Shown here one piece after another: positions 55,760-63,885 of a stretch of 64,000 bases of DNA. The stretch covers positions 45,562 through 109,561 of the forward strand of contig CATLFX010000003.1 of assembly GCA_949935795.1 (NCBI GenBank), read 5' to 3'. This DNA is from an uncultured Oscillospiraceae bacterium (GTDB taxonomy: Bacteria > Bacillota > Clostridia > Oscillospirales > Oscillospiraceae). The notes beneath the pieces are model-generated. The model did not search any database. It saw nothing but the letters and a program-made list of their open reading frames with translations, and was not told the origin of the DNA. Numbering within the stretch: position 1 is the stretch's first letter; each line of letters starts with the position of its first letter. A program made the translations under genes and the position numbers.

Positions 55760-56773
55760 TTAGGGCCGGGCGACGGTCAGGGTGCGGTTTGTCTGGCTGA
55801 GTGCAAACTTGTCTTGCAGTCCTGCCGTGATGGTGACGGAACCGTCCTCAGAGACAAAAACCGCCTCAAAATCCTGGTACTGCCGCCAGTGCTCCAGAGC
55901 GTCGTCCAGCCCCATGACGAACAGGGCGGTGGACAGCCCGTCGCACACCGCGCCGTCCTCCCCGATGACGGTGACGGAGGCCAGGCCGCTGCGGGCGGGT
56001 TTCCCGGTCTCAGGGTCCAGAATGTGCCAGTAGCGCACGCCGTCCTGCTCAAAGTACCGCTCGTAGCCCCCGGAGGTGACCACGGCCTGGTCAATGACCT
56101 CCGCCACGCCCAGGCTGCCGTCCCCCTCCGGGTCCCGGACGCCCACCCGCCAGGGAGAGCCGTCCGGCTTGGCCCCCACCGCCTGGATGCTGCCCCCCAG
56201 GTCCAGCAGAGCGGAGGTGACGCCGCTTTCCTTCAGCAGGGAGGCCAGCACGGCTCCGGTATAGCCCTTGGCCACGCTGCCCAGGTCGATCTCCATGCCG
56301 CCGGGGAGGGCGGCGGAGGTCCCGTCCCGGACCACCCGGGTGTAGTCCACCCGGGAGAGCAGCCCGGCGATGGCCTCGTCATCGGGAACGGCGTACTCAC
56401 CCGTGGTAAAGCCCCAGGCCCGCAGGACGGGGTAGATGGAGATATCCAGCGCGCCGTCCGTGCGCGCGCACATGTCCAGCGCCCGGTCAAGCAGGTCCGC
56501 CGTCTCCGGGGACAGCCTGGCGGCCGAGCCGCTGCGGTTCAGGGCGCGGATTTCGCTGTTTTCATCGGTGACGGACCACAGGGCCTCCAGCTCCTTCACC
56601 CGGTCCCCGGCCCGCTCCAGCGCCTCCCCGTCCCCGCCCTGGTACAGCCGCAGGGTCATGATGGTGTCCATGGCGAAAAAGGTGCGCTCCGCCGCCGGAG
56701 AGGACTGGACGGGTGCGGGGGCGCAGCCCGCCAGCAGGACGAATGCCAGGCACAGCGCTGAAAGCCGTTTCAT
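55760..56773 (-). CDS. apbE: FAD:protein FMN transferase lipoprotein
   Basis: A 337-residue ApbE that attaches FMN to threonine of target flavoproteins outside the membrane. The lipobox is LLAGC with Cys17. FFAMDTIMTLRLYQGG, the core EIDLGSVAKGYTGAVLASLL, LDLGGSIQAVGAKPDGSPW and YWHILDPETGKPARSGLASV are all typical. No Rnf or NqrC target is in the window. Its start overlaps the dCMP deaminase stop by four bases. Confidence 0.95.
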   Translation of the reverse strand: MKRLSALCLAFVLLAGCAPAPVQSSPAAERTFFAMDTIMTLRLYQGGDGEALERAGDRVKELEALWSVTDENSEIRALNRSGSAARLSPETADLLDRALDMCARTDGALDISIYPVLRAWGFTTGEYAVPDDEAIAGLLSRVDYTRVVRDGTSAALPGGMEIDLGSVAKGYTGAVLASLLKESGVTSALLDLGGSIQAVGAKPDGSPWRVGVRDPEGDGSLGVAEVIDQAVVTSGGYERYFEQDGVRYWHILDPETGKPARSGLASVTVIGEDGAVCDGLSTALFVMGLDDALEHWRQYQDFEAVFVSEDGSVTITAGLQDKFALSQTNRTLTVARP

Positions 56774-57258
56774 CTCAAATGCTCCGGGATGGAGTCGTCC
56801 TCCTCCACCCATTCCCGCTGCACGTCCACCACCCGGTACTCCGTGGGGGTGTCCCGGATGACCACCTTGGCGATGCCCGCGTTGATGATGAGCCGCCGGC
56901 ACATGGAGCAGGAGGTGGAGCCGGGGATCAGCCCGCCGGTGTCCGGGTCCCGGCACACCATGTAAATCGTGGCCCCCAGCACCTCCCGCCGGGAGGCGGA
57001 GATAATGGCGTTGGCCTCGGCGTGGACCGACCGGCACAGCTCGTACCGCTCCCCCGAGGGGATTTTCATGGCCTCACGGGCGCAGTATCCCAGGTCGCCG
57101 CAGTTCTTCCGCCCCCGGGGAGCGCCGTTGTACCCGGAGGACACGATCTCGTCGTTTTGGACGATGATGGCCCCGTAGTGGCGGCGCATGCAGGTGGAGC
57201 GCTCCAGCACGGTGCCGGCGATGTCCAGGTAATAATTCTGTTTGTCAATGCGGGCCAT
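56770..57258 (-). CDS. dCMP deaminase family protein (ComEB-like)
   Basis: A 162-residue zinc deaminase converting dCMP to dUMP. The zinc site is CRSVHAEANAIISA with the catalytic His-Ala-Glu and GSTSCSMCRRLIINAG with the Cys pair; RSTCMRRHYGAIIVQNDEIV is the family N-terminus. The length matches Bacillus ComEB. It is coupled to apbE but no other competence genes are near. Confidence 0.93.
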   Translation of the reverse strand: MARIDKQNYYLDIAGTVLERSTCMRRHYGAIIVQNDEIVSSGYNGAPRGRKNCGDLGYCAREAMKIPSGERYELCRSVHAEANAIISASRREVLGATIYMVCRDPDTGGLIPGSTSCSMCRRLIINAGIAKVVIRDTPTEYRVVDVQREWVEEDDSIPEHLR

Positions 57259-57396
57259 AGGGTCTCCTCCTTGCCGGCGTCATCGCGTTTTTTAGATTAT
57301 ATCAGGTTTTTTCCCCGGTGGCAACAGCGGCCTTGAAACCCCGGCCCGCTTTTGACCGGTTGGAGGAGCTTCCGTCCTCCGCGGTGAACAAAGACC

Positions 57397-57421
57397 CCCC
57401 GGAGGAATCTCCGAGGGGGTT
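57397..57421 (-). terminator. Intrinsic terminator after divIVA
   Basis: CCCCCTCGGAG pairs with CTCCGGGGGG around ATTC, then TCTTTG. Confidence 0.75.
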
Positions 57422-57426
57422 CAAAA

Positions 57427-58173
57427 TTACTGAATCTGATAGTCCTTGCCGAACTGCAAATCGGTATACCTTCTGGTGGCGTCCGGGTCCAGCTCAAACT
57501 CCTCCTGGGGGGTGAGGGGCCGCTCCCCTTCCTCTCCCTGGGCCCCGCCTGTGGGAAGCATGCCGTCCGGCATGGGGGGCACGTCATCGTCAGGCCCCAC
57601 CGCCACCACCCGGCGGGTGGCGGCCTGCTGCTGCTCCTCTTCCTCCTGGCGGGCCTGGGCGTCCAGCGCGGCCTTGATCTCGGCGGAGGGGTCGTTTTCC
57701 ACGGCGGCCGCCGCCTCCGGCGGCACCAAGTCCCCAAGGCTGGACAGGAACAGCATCTCGTCGTCGTGGGCCTGGGCCAGCTTGCGCACATAGGCCGCGG
57801 TGGACTCCTGAGCCTTTTTCAGGCGGTACTCCTCGGCAGACACCTGCTTTTTCAGCTCATCCACACGGGCCTGCACGTCGTGCTCCGCCTCGCTGACCAG
57901 GGCGGCCTGCTTCTTCTTGGCGTCCTCCACCAGGTCGTCGGCCATCTTCTGAGCGGCCAGCAGGGTCTTGCGCATGGTGGCCTCGGTGGCCCGGTACTCC
58001 TCCACCGTGTCGGAGAGCACCTTCAGCTTGTTTTTCAGAATGGTGTTTTCATTGTAAAGGGCAGTATAGTCCTCGGTGAGCGCGTCCAAAAACTCGTCCA
58101 CCATGGCCAGATTGTAGCCGCCCAGGGTGGCCTTGGCGAAGGAGTGGCTGGCCACCTCCTGTGGAGTCATCAT
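57427..58173 (-). CDS. divIVA: DivIVA-family protein
   Basis: A 248-residue coiled-coil protein. The N-terminal MTPQEVASHSFAKATLGGYN and the FLDALTEDYTALYNENTILK segment are the DivIVA/GpsB membrane-binding head; the coiled coil runs to about residue 150 and a disordered acidic tail follows. It recognises curved membrane at the septum and poles. The ATG at 58173 is chosen; a TTG nine bases earlier sits too near the GGAGG. It follows sepF by 21 bp. Confidence 0.93.
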   Translation of the reverse strand: MMTPQEVASHSFAKATLGGYNLAMVDEFLDALTEDYTALYNENTILKNKLKVLSDTVEEYRATEATMRKTLLAAQKMADDLVEDAKKKQAALVSEAEHDVQARVDELKKQVSAEEYRLKKAQESTAAYVRKLAQAHDDEMLFLSSLGDLVPPEAAAAVENDPSAEIKAALDAQARQEEEEQQQAATRRVVAVGPDDDVPPMPDGMLPTGGAQGEEGERPLTPQEEFELDPDATRRYTDLQFGKDYQIQ

Positions 58174-58194
58174 AAGCGTCAAGTCCTCCCTGCG

Positions 58195-58659
58195 TCAGAA
58201 ATACAGGCCGTTGTTTTCCAGCTCATCAATGAGGTCGCCCAGAATCTCCACATTGTAAGGGGTGATGATGTAGGTAGACAGAGCCACCTTCTTGATGGTG
58301 CCCTCGTTGGCGTAGGCCACGCCGGACAGGAAGTCAATGAGGCGGCGGGCGATGTTCTTGTCGGTCTGCTCCAGGTTGAGCACCACCGTGCGCTTGTCCC
58401 GCAGATGGTCGGCGATTTCGCTGGCGTTCTCGAACCGGGTGGGGCTGACCAGCACCACCTGGAGCTGGGTGGTGGTGTGGATGTTCACCACCTTGTTGCT
58501 GCGGCGGTCGGGCTCACGGTCGCGGTCACGCTCGCGCTCCCGGTCCCTGGGGACCTCCCGGAGGTTGTTGTTCACCGGGGTGAAGTCCTCCTCGTACTCG
58601 TCCTCCTCCTCGTCCTCGTAGGGGCGGGCCAGGCGCTTCAACTCATCGAATAAGCTCAT
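58195..58659 (-). CDS. sepF: Cell-division protein SepF
   Basis: A 154-residue FtsZ-binding membrane anchor. The start MSLFDELKRLARPY is the membrane amphipathic helix, residues 22-60 a charged linker rich in Arg/Asp/Glu, and the C-terminal beta-fold has QVVLVSPTRFENASEIADHL, KRTVVLNLEQTDKNIARRLI and IDFLSGVAYANEGTI. It is between ylmE and divIVA as in many Firmicutes; ylmG and ylmH are missing. Confidence 0.96.
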   Translation of the reverse strand: MSLFDELKRLARPYEDEEEDEYEEDFTPVNNNLREVPRDRERERDRDREPDRRSNKVVNIHTTTQLQVVLVSPTRFENASEIADHLRDKRTVVLNLEQTDKNIARRLIDFLSGVAYANEGTIKKVALSTYIITPYNVEILGDLIDELENNGLYF

Positions 58660-58704
58660 ATCGACAGTCTCCCTTTCATGGTAAATCAAGGAAGAGACCA
58701 GGGG

Positions 58705-59418
58705 TCAGTCCTTCCGGGTTGACACAGGCGGGCGGGGCCCGAACAGCGCGGAACCCACACGAATACAGGTGGAACCGGCGGCGACGGCATCCGGCCAATC
58801 GCCGCTCATGCCCATGGAAAGCACGTCCATATCTATAGTATTATCTAACATTTCCCGCGTTATGTCAACAGTCAACCGGCATAATTTTTTAAAATATGGA
58901 AGATTGTCGCCCGGCTGGGCCGCGGCGGGGGGAATGCACATCAATCCCCGGAGCCTCACGCCGGTCAATTCCGCCGCCAAGCGGGCGGCAGACAGGGCCT
59001 CCTGGGGGGAAAAGCCGGATTTGGAGTCCTCCCCCGCCAGGTTGACCTCCAGCAGGACGTCTTGGACAATCCCCAGCTTGTCCGCCTGGGCGGCCACCGC
59101 CCGGAGCAGCTTTTCCGAGGAGATGGAGTGGATCAGCTCCACCCTGCCCACCACATATTTCACCTTGTTGGTCTGGAGGTGGCCGATAAAATGGACCGCC
59201 GCCCCCTCGTAGGCGTTGTCCGCCAGGTGGGCGGTGAGCTCCTGCACCCGGTTTTCGCCGCAGGCGGTGATCCCGGCGGCGATGGCGGCCCGGATGGTGT
59301 CCGAGCTCTGGGTTTTGGTGGCGGCCAGCAGGGTGATTCCGGAGGGGTCCCGCCCCGCCGCCCGTGCGGCGGCCTCCAGGTCCGAGCGCACCTTGGCGAT
59401 GTTCTCCCGTAAATCCAT
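58705..59418 (-). CDS. ylmE: YggS/YlmE-family pyridoxal-phosphate homeostasis protein
   Basis: A 238-residue alanine-racemase-like barrel protein binding pyridoxal phosphate. ITLLAATKTQSS with the PLP lysine, GENRVQEL, VHFIGHLQTNKVKYVVG and LSMGMSGDWPDAVAAGSTCI with IRVGSALFG are the family blocks. It has no catalytic activity and balances free PLP. The ATG at 59418 follows GGGAGG. Confidence 0.95.
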   Translation of the reverse strand: MDLRENIAKVRSDLEAAARAAGRDPSGITLLAATKTQSSDTIRAAIAAGITACGENRVQELTAHLADNAYEGAAVHFIGHLQTNKVKYVVGRVELIHSISSEKLLRAVAAQADKLGIVQDVLLEVNLAGEDSKSGFSPQEALSAARLAAELTGVRLRGLMCIPPAAAQPGDNLPYFKKLCRLTVDITREMLDNTIDMDVLSMGMSGDWPDAVAAGSTCIRVGSALFGPRPPVSTRKD

Positions 59419-59483
59419 TCTTACACCAGCCTCCCATTCTAAAATGACAGTATCGCTGCCGGGCAAAAAATGGCACATGAGCT

Positions 59484-59553
59484 GTAGGGGCGGGTATTAC
59501 CCGCCCGCAAAACCCATTGCGCCGCAGCCCGGGCGGATGGTATCCGCCCCTAC
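59484..59553. repeat. MITE-like inverted-repeat element, copy 2
   Basis: Ends GTAGGGGCGGGTATTACC and GGTATCCGCCCCTAC; the interior is shorter than in copy 1 at 8796-8930. It lies between the HlyD-like gene and ylmE. Confidence 0.72.
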
Positions 59554-59574
59554 AGACCGCTGCGCATGAGGAAC

Positions 59575-60840
59575 TCAGCGCACAACCTTTCCATCATAGA
59601 TGCCGGAGGAGTTCAAAATGACCTCGTCCCCCGCCCGCAGCCGCCCGGCGGAGGTCTGGTCCACCGGGCGCACCAGGTAGTAGGTGTCGGAGGAATACAG
59701 CACCTCCACCTCCTGCTGTTCCGCCTGGGAGCTGACCACGGTGTACACATAGTAGCGGTTCACCTGGCTGACGCTCCCGTCCTCCCCCGTCACGTCCTCC
59801 GTGGACACCCGCAGGGCCTTCCGGGGGACCCGGATGCCCTCCAGGGTCCGGGTGACCACGTCCACGGCCTGTACGCGGAGCATGGCGGTGTCCGACAGGT
59901 TGGACCGGCAGGAGAAGATGGCCAGGGTGCGCTCTCCCTCCAGGGACACCCGCTCCAGGGTCATCCGCACCTGGCCGTAGTAGTCCCCGGTGAAGCTGAG
60001 GGTGTAGCTCCTCCCCTTTTGCAGGCCGGTATCGGTGCCGTCCAGCAGGGCGGCGTAGTACCAGGTGGAGCTGGTGACCAGCTTGCCCACGGCGCTGGGG
60101 TCGGGGCTGTGCTGTTCCGCCAGCAGGGCCTCCAGCCCGCCGGCGGTGAGGGAGTCCAGCATGGCCGGGGTGACCACGCCCTCCCAGCCGTCCGCTCCGG
60201 CGGAGTAGACGCCGGAGACGGGGGCGTACACGGTGGTGGACACCTGGTCCAGGGAGCGGTTCAGCTCCGCCAGCTGGGTCTGCTTGTCCGAGATGAGCTG
60301 GGCCAGCTGCCCGGCGGCGTCGGTGTCGCCGTAGGTGTAATCCCGCTTGAACACCATGGAGCGCAGGTTCAGGGCGGAGTCGTCCAGCCCCGTCAGGTCC
60401 CCCTTGGCGGCCAGGGAGCGCAGGGCCACAATGGAGTTGATGACCTGAGCGTCCAGCCGGGCGGCGTCGGTGTTCTGGTTCCGGTCGTTGTAGGCGTATT
60501 GGAGCTGTTCGATCTCCGCCGACAGGGAGCGGATGGACTGCCGGGTGGTGAGGGCGGAGGGGTCCGAGTACACCAGGGCCACCGGGTCCCAGGCGGCGGC
60601 CTTGGCCCCCTCGGACAGGATCTGGTCCACGTAGCCGCTCCCGCCGGTGAGGGGAGTCTCCTCCCGCACCAGGATGCCCTGGGCCTCCTGGCCCACGTCC
60701 AGGGAGTAGGTGTAGGCGTAGGTGGTGACCACGTCCTCCCTCCAGCCCTGGGCAAGGTAGACGGCCAGGTAGACCGCCACGCCCAGGCACAGAATGGCGA
60801 TCATCACTTTGGTGGCGACGGTGCTCTCTTTCACAATCAA
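59575..60840 (-). CDS. HlyD-like periplasmic adaptor-type membrane protein
   Basis: A 421-residue protein from the TTG at 60840 (AAAGGA five bases upstream). One transmembrane helix at about 9-28 (KVMIAILCLGVAVYLAVYL), then a beta-lipoyl-type hairpin (EAQGILVREETPL, DPVALVYSDPSA), a helical segment to about 210 (EIEQLQYAYNDRN) and a second beta part (VYAPVSGVYSAGADGWEG, LRAGDEVILNSSGIYDG). This is the membrane-fusion-protein architecture. In relatives it neighbours ylmE, sepF and divIVA and may act at the division site; no transporter is present here. Confidence 0.82.
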   Translation of the reverse strand: MIVKESTVATKVMIAILCLGVAVYLAVYLAQGWREDVVTTYAYTYSLDVGQEAQGILVREETPLTGGSGYVDQILSEGAKAAAWDPVALVYSDPSALTTRQSIRSLSAEIEQLQYAYNDRNQNTDAARLDAQVINSIVALRSLAAKGDLTGLDDSALNLRSMVFKRDYTYGDTDAAGQLAQLISDKQTQLAELNRSLDQVSTTVYAPVSGVYSAGADGWEGVVTPAMLDSLTAGGLEALLAEQHSPDPSAVGKLVTSSTWYYAALLDGTDTGLQKGRSYTLSFTGDYYGQVRMTLERVSLEGERTLAIFSCRSNLSDTAMLRVQAVDVVTRTLEGIRVPRKALRVSTEDVTGEDGSVSQVNRYYVYTVVSSQAEQQEVEVLYSSDTYYLVRPVDQTSAGRLRAGDEVILNSSGIYDGKVVR

Positions 60841-60881
60841 ATCAGTCCTTTTTCTCTCTACAATACAATATTGCGTAAACC

Positions 60882-61070
60882 TGTTGTCACGCTCGGATTG
60901 GCCGCGCGGCCGGGTCGCTTTCGCTCCGACTCAGGCAAAACCCGCCTCCGCTATGCGGCGGCTGGGCTTTTGAGTCTCGCCTTCAGCTCGGTCGGCGATG
61001 AGCGCTTGCCACTGGCAAGCATCGCCCTTCGCTGCGCTCCAAGCTCCCCTGCGCGGCTATCCTCACGCTT
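60882..61070. repeat. GC-rich repeat type 4, copy 2
   Basis: It opens TGTCACGCTCGGATTGGCC and closes CCCCTGCGCGGCTATCCTCA, as at 14436-14575, with a longer middle containing CCGCCTCCGCTATGCGGCGG and GCTTGCCACTGGCAAGC palindromes. Its end overlaps the hfq stop. Confidence 0.68.
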
Positions 61071-61308
61071 CCAATTCCACCGGGTGCTCCGGGGCGATGG
61101 TGGAAATGGCGTGCTTGTAGATCACCTGCTGCCTGCCGTCGGACACCACCACCACCACATAGGGATCAAAGGCGGTGATGACCCCCCGGAGCTGGTAGCC
61201 GTTCATGAGGAACACGGTGACCCGGGAGGCCAGACGGCGGGCGGCGGACAAAAAGGCGTCCTGAACGTTGGGCTGCTTGGAGACAGAGACGGTGGATGTA
61301 AGACTCAT
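61063..61308 (-). CDS. hfq: RNA chaperone Hfq
   Basis: An 81-residue Sm-like protein forming hexamers that bind A-rich and U-rich RNA. Sm1 is visible as VTVFLMNGYQLRGVITAFDP and Sm2 as VIYKHAISTIAP. The C-terminus HPVELEA finishes inside a type 4 repeat. It follows miaA, the classic miaA-hfq order. Confidence 0.96.
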   Translation of the reverse strand: MSLTSTVSVSKQPNVQDAFLSAARRLASRVTVFLMNGYQLRGVITAFDPYVVVVVSDGRQQVIYKHAISTIAPEHPVELEA

Positions 61309-61344
61309 GTAAATACACTCCTCTATTTTTTAGTTCGAGCGTAT

Positions 61345-62289
61345 TTATTTTAGCCCAGATGCTGTGACAAGTTCTGTCGAAAAATCCACGGCGGCGGGAA
61401 AATCAGGAATTTTTTCCCAGTTCAGCCAATAAGCTTGCCTGTTGCGGCGGAACCAAGTGAGCTGCCGCTTGGCGTACTGCCGGGAGTGCAGCTTGACCTC
61501 CTCCGCCCCCTCTGCCGCCGGGCGGCCCTCCAAAATGGCGGTGGCAATCTCTTTATAGCCGATGGCCTGCATGGCGGTGCAGGTCCGGGGCACCCCCGCG
61601 TCCAGCAGGGCCCGGACCTCCCCCTCCAGCCCCTGGGACATCATCTGGTCCACCCGGCGGTCGATGCGCTCCCACAGCCAGGAGCGCTCTTGGAAGTTCA
61701 GGGCGATGGTCAGCGGGGTATAGCGGTCTGGGACCGCCCGGCTCTCCCGGTCGTGCTGGGTGATGGTCTTCCCGGTGGACAGGTACACCTCCAGCGCCCG
61801 GACGGTGCGCTTCTCATCGTTGGGGTGGATGCGGGCGGCGGCCTCCGGGTCGGTCCGCTCCAGTTCCCGCCGCAGGGCGGGCAGGCCCTCCGCCTTTACC
61901 CGGCCCTGGAGCCGCTCCCGCAGGCCGCTTTCCGCCACAAAAGGGGCGAACTGCCGCCCGGCCGCTAGATTGTCGATGTAAAGCCCCGTCCCCCCCGCCA
62001 CAATGGGCAGCTTTCCCCGGGCCAGGATATCGTCCACCACGGGGACCGCCTCCGCCACGTACCGGGCGACGGAGTAGTTTTCCTCCGGGTCCGCCACGTC
62101 CAGCATATGGTGGGGGACGCCCCGCGTCTCCGCCGGGGTGGGCTTGGCGGTGCCGATATCCATCCGGCGGTAGACCTGCATGGAGTCGGCGGACACCACC
62201 TCTCCGCCCAGGCGCAGGGCCAGTTCCACGGCCAGGGCGGTCTTGCCGGAGGCCGTGGGGCCACAAATGACCAGAATATTCGGTTTCAC
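61345..62289 (-). CDS. miaA: tRNA dimethylallyltransferase
   Basis: A 314-residue enzyme adding a dimethylallyl group to A37 of tRNAs reading U-starting codons. The Walker A motif GPTASGKT is at 10-17, followed by SADSMQVYRRMDIGTAKPT, the DDEKRTVRALEV-like HPNDEKRTVRALEVYLSTGK segment and AIGYKEI near residue 250. The GTG at 62289 with GGAGG upstream is the start; the longer open frame has no ribosome site. Confidence 0.96.
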   Translation of the reverse strand: MKPNILVICGPTASGKTALAVELALRLGGEVVSADSMQVYRRMDIGTAKPTPAETRGVPHHMLDVADPEENYSVARYVAEAVPVVDDILARGKLPIVAGGTGLYIDNLAAGRQFAPFVAESGLRERLQGRVKAEGLPALRRELERTDPEAAARIHPNDEKRTVRALEVYLSTGKTITQHDRESRAVPDRYTPLTIALNFQERSWLWERIDRRVDQMMSQGLEGEVRALLDAGVPRTCTAMQAIGYKEIATAILEGRPAAEGAEEVKLHSRQYAKRQLTWFRRNRQAYWLNWEKIPDFPAAVDFSTELVTASGLK

Positions 62290-62366
62290 GGCCCCGCCTC
62301 CAATCGTGATTTGCTCTTTATTATAGCGGATTTCTCCGCAGATTACAACCTTTGAGAAAACAGCCT

Positions 62367-62394
62367 TTTCAGGGGGCGGCGACTGTGATATAAT
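62367..62394 (+). promoter_or_regulatory. Promoter of the HD-hydrolase gene
   Basis: TATAAT is preceded, 17 bases up, by TTTTCA. It is about 30 bp before the ATG. Confidence 0.6.
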
Positions 62395-62424
62395 GGGAAA
62401 AATGATTTTTAGGAGGGCCTGTCT

Positions 62425-63006
62425 ATGCCGGGAAAAGAGGAATTCATCCAGATCTACCAGGAGCACATCCACCGGGAGGGGTCGGAGGAGCTGCTGGACT
62501 ACCTCCAGAACAAGAGCGACTTTTTCACCGCCCCCGCCTCCGCCCGGTATCACGGGTCCTACGCCGGGGGGCTGTGCGACCACAGCGTCAACGTGTTCCG
62601 CTGCCTGGAGGCCTACCTGGCCCGGGAGCGGGTGAAGGAGGTGTACGGCCTGGACTACCCCATGGAGTCGGCGGCTATCGCCGCCCTGCTCCACGACCTG
62701 TGCAAGATCGGGTGCTATAAGGCGGGCACCCGCAACGTGAAGGACGACGCCACCGGCAAGTGGGAAAAGGTGCCCACCTTCTACTATGAGGACAAACTGC
62801 CCTACGGCCACGGGGAGAAGAGCGTGTACATCATCTCCGGCTTCATGCGGCTGACGCGGGAGGAGGCCATGGCCATCCGCTGGCACATGGGTTTCTCCGG
62901 CACGGAGGACAGCCGGATGGTGGGCCAGGCGCTGATGCAGTACCCCCTGGCCTTTGCCCTGGCCACCGCCGACATGGAGGCCTCCTATTTCCTGGAGGGA
63001 AAATGA
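62425..63006 (+). CDS. HD-domain hydrolase
   Basis: A 193-residue protein with a complete HD metal site: YAGGLCDHSVNVFRCLEAYL, then LLHDLCKIGCYK (the His-Asp pair), HGEKSVYIISGFM and IRWHMGFSG. It resembles the HD half of YhaM-type 3'-5' exonucleases without the OB domain. A phosphohydrolase or nuclease acting on nucleotides is expected; the substrate is unknown. Confidence 0.9.
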   Translation: MPGKEEFIQIYQEHIHREGSEELLDYLQNKSDFFTAPASARYHGSYAGGLCDHSVNVFRCLEAYLARERVKEVYGLDYPMESAAIAALLHDLCKIGCYKAGTRNVKDDATGKWEKVPTFYYEDKLPYGHGEKSVYIISGFMRLTREEAMAIRWHMGFSGTEDSRMVGQALMQYPLAFALATADMEASYFLEGK

Positions 63007-63021
63007 TATCAGCCCCGCCGT

Positions 63022-63645
63022 TTATTCCCGCAGTTCCTCAAAGGCGGCGGCGCTCATGGTTATGGTGAGCCCGCCCAGCCCGCTGTCCGTGTCGGACTGC
63101 TCGAAGTTCAGGCTGCCCCGGGCCACCTCCAGGGTGTAGACAGTGCGGGACTGGGCCTCATCCTTCACCGCGCCCCATCTCCGGGCGCGGGCGTAGGTCA
63201 TGTCCTGGAGGCTTACTCCGTTGTAGAAGATATCGCAGTCCCCGGCGGCGTCCTTGCGCACCTCCACCCGGTACAGAACTCCCTCTTCGCCCGCGATGGC
63301 CTGTTCCTGGGAGATGTCCGCGCTGCCGCCGCTGACGTTCCCCTGGAAAGGGACGTAGACGGAGGCCCAGAACTGGACGCCCGAACCGTCGGTCCGCTCC
63401 AGCCGGTAGTGGAAGCCCACAAACTTGGCCTTGGCGCGGATCTCCCGCTGGGCGCCGGTGAGCTTTGCCTTCCAGCCCAGCCTGACCAGGTCGGGCAGGG
63501 TGGCCTGGCCCAGGACGATGGTGTCCCCGTCTATTTGGATTTCCATGGGCATGTCCGGGCCGCTGGGGCCGCAGGCGGCGAGGCCCAATGCCAGAACCAG
63601 GGACAGGAACAGCGTGAGGGCGCGCCTGACATGGTTCATGCTCAT
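63022..63645 (-). CDS. Lipoprotein of unknown function
   Basis: A 207-residue lipoprotein; the ATG at 63645 has AAAGGAG five bases upstream. The lipobox is LAAC with Cys25. The rest is a beta-rich outside domain with paired segments IEIDGDTIVLG-like MEIQIDGDTIVLGQATLPDL and GLGGLTITMSAAAFEE at the end. I do not recognise the family. It is convergent with the HD-hydrolase gene. Confidence 0.78.
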   Translation of the reverse strand: MSMNHVRRALTLFLSLVLALGLAACGPSGPDMPMEIQIDGDTIVLGQATLPDLVRLGWKAKLTGAQREIRAKAKFVGFHYRLERTDGSGVQFWASVYVPFQGNVSGGSADISQEQAIAGEEGVLYRVEVRKDAAGDCDIFYNGVSLQDMTYARARRWGAVKDEAQSRTVYTLEVARGSLNFEQSDTDSGLGGLTITMSAAAFEELRE

Positions 63646-63707
63646 TCTCACTCCTTTTGGCTTGGACAGAGTCCCACTATGACCGGGCCGCCGATTGTAT
63701 CTGGATA

Positions 63708-63737
63708 AAAAAACCGCCGCGCCGCGGCGGTTTTTTC
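63708..63737. terminator. Bidirectional intrinsic terminator
   Basis: AAAAAACCGCCG pairs with GCGGCGGTTTTTT. It serves as the end of the minus-strand gene at the window edge. Confidence 0.8.
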
Positions 63738-63743
63738 ATGGGA

Positions 63744-63885
63744 TCATCCCTGGGGCGGCTGGCCCCCGCCGGACTTGCGCCGATGGTGGGGGCGGTAGCG
63801 CCGCTTGTGGTTCTGGCCCTGTCCTGCCTTGGCCTCCAGGGACTGAGCCTCCCGCTGGGGGGCGGGCAAGGGCTGGCCGTGCTGG
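63744..63885 (-). CDS. Basic C-terminal tail of a gene (5' part not identifiable)
   Basis: Reading from the TGA at 63744-63746 backward, the frame gives PLPAPQREAQSLEAKAGQGQ and NHKRRYRPHHRRKSGGG with a final QPPQG, an Arg/His/Lys-rich tail of the sort found in RNA-binding proteins or RicT-like PSP1 proteins. It is backed by the terminator at 63708-63737. Upstream of about 63885 the same frame stays open but reads as the complement of a PyrF-like sequence, so the boundary is uncertain. Confidence 0.45.
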
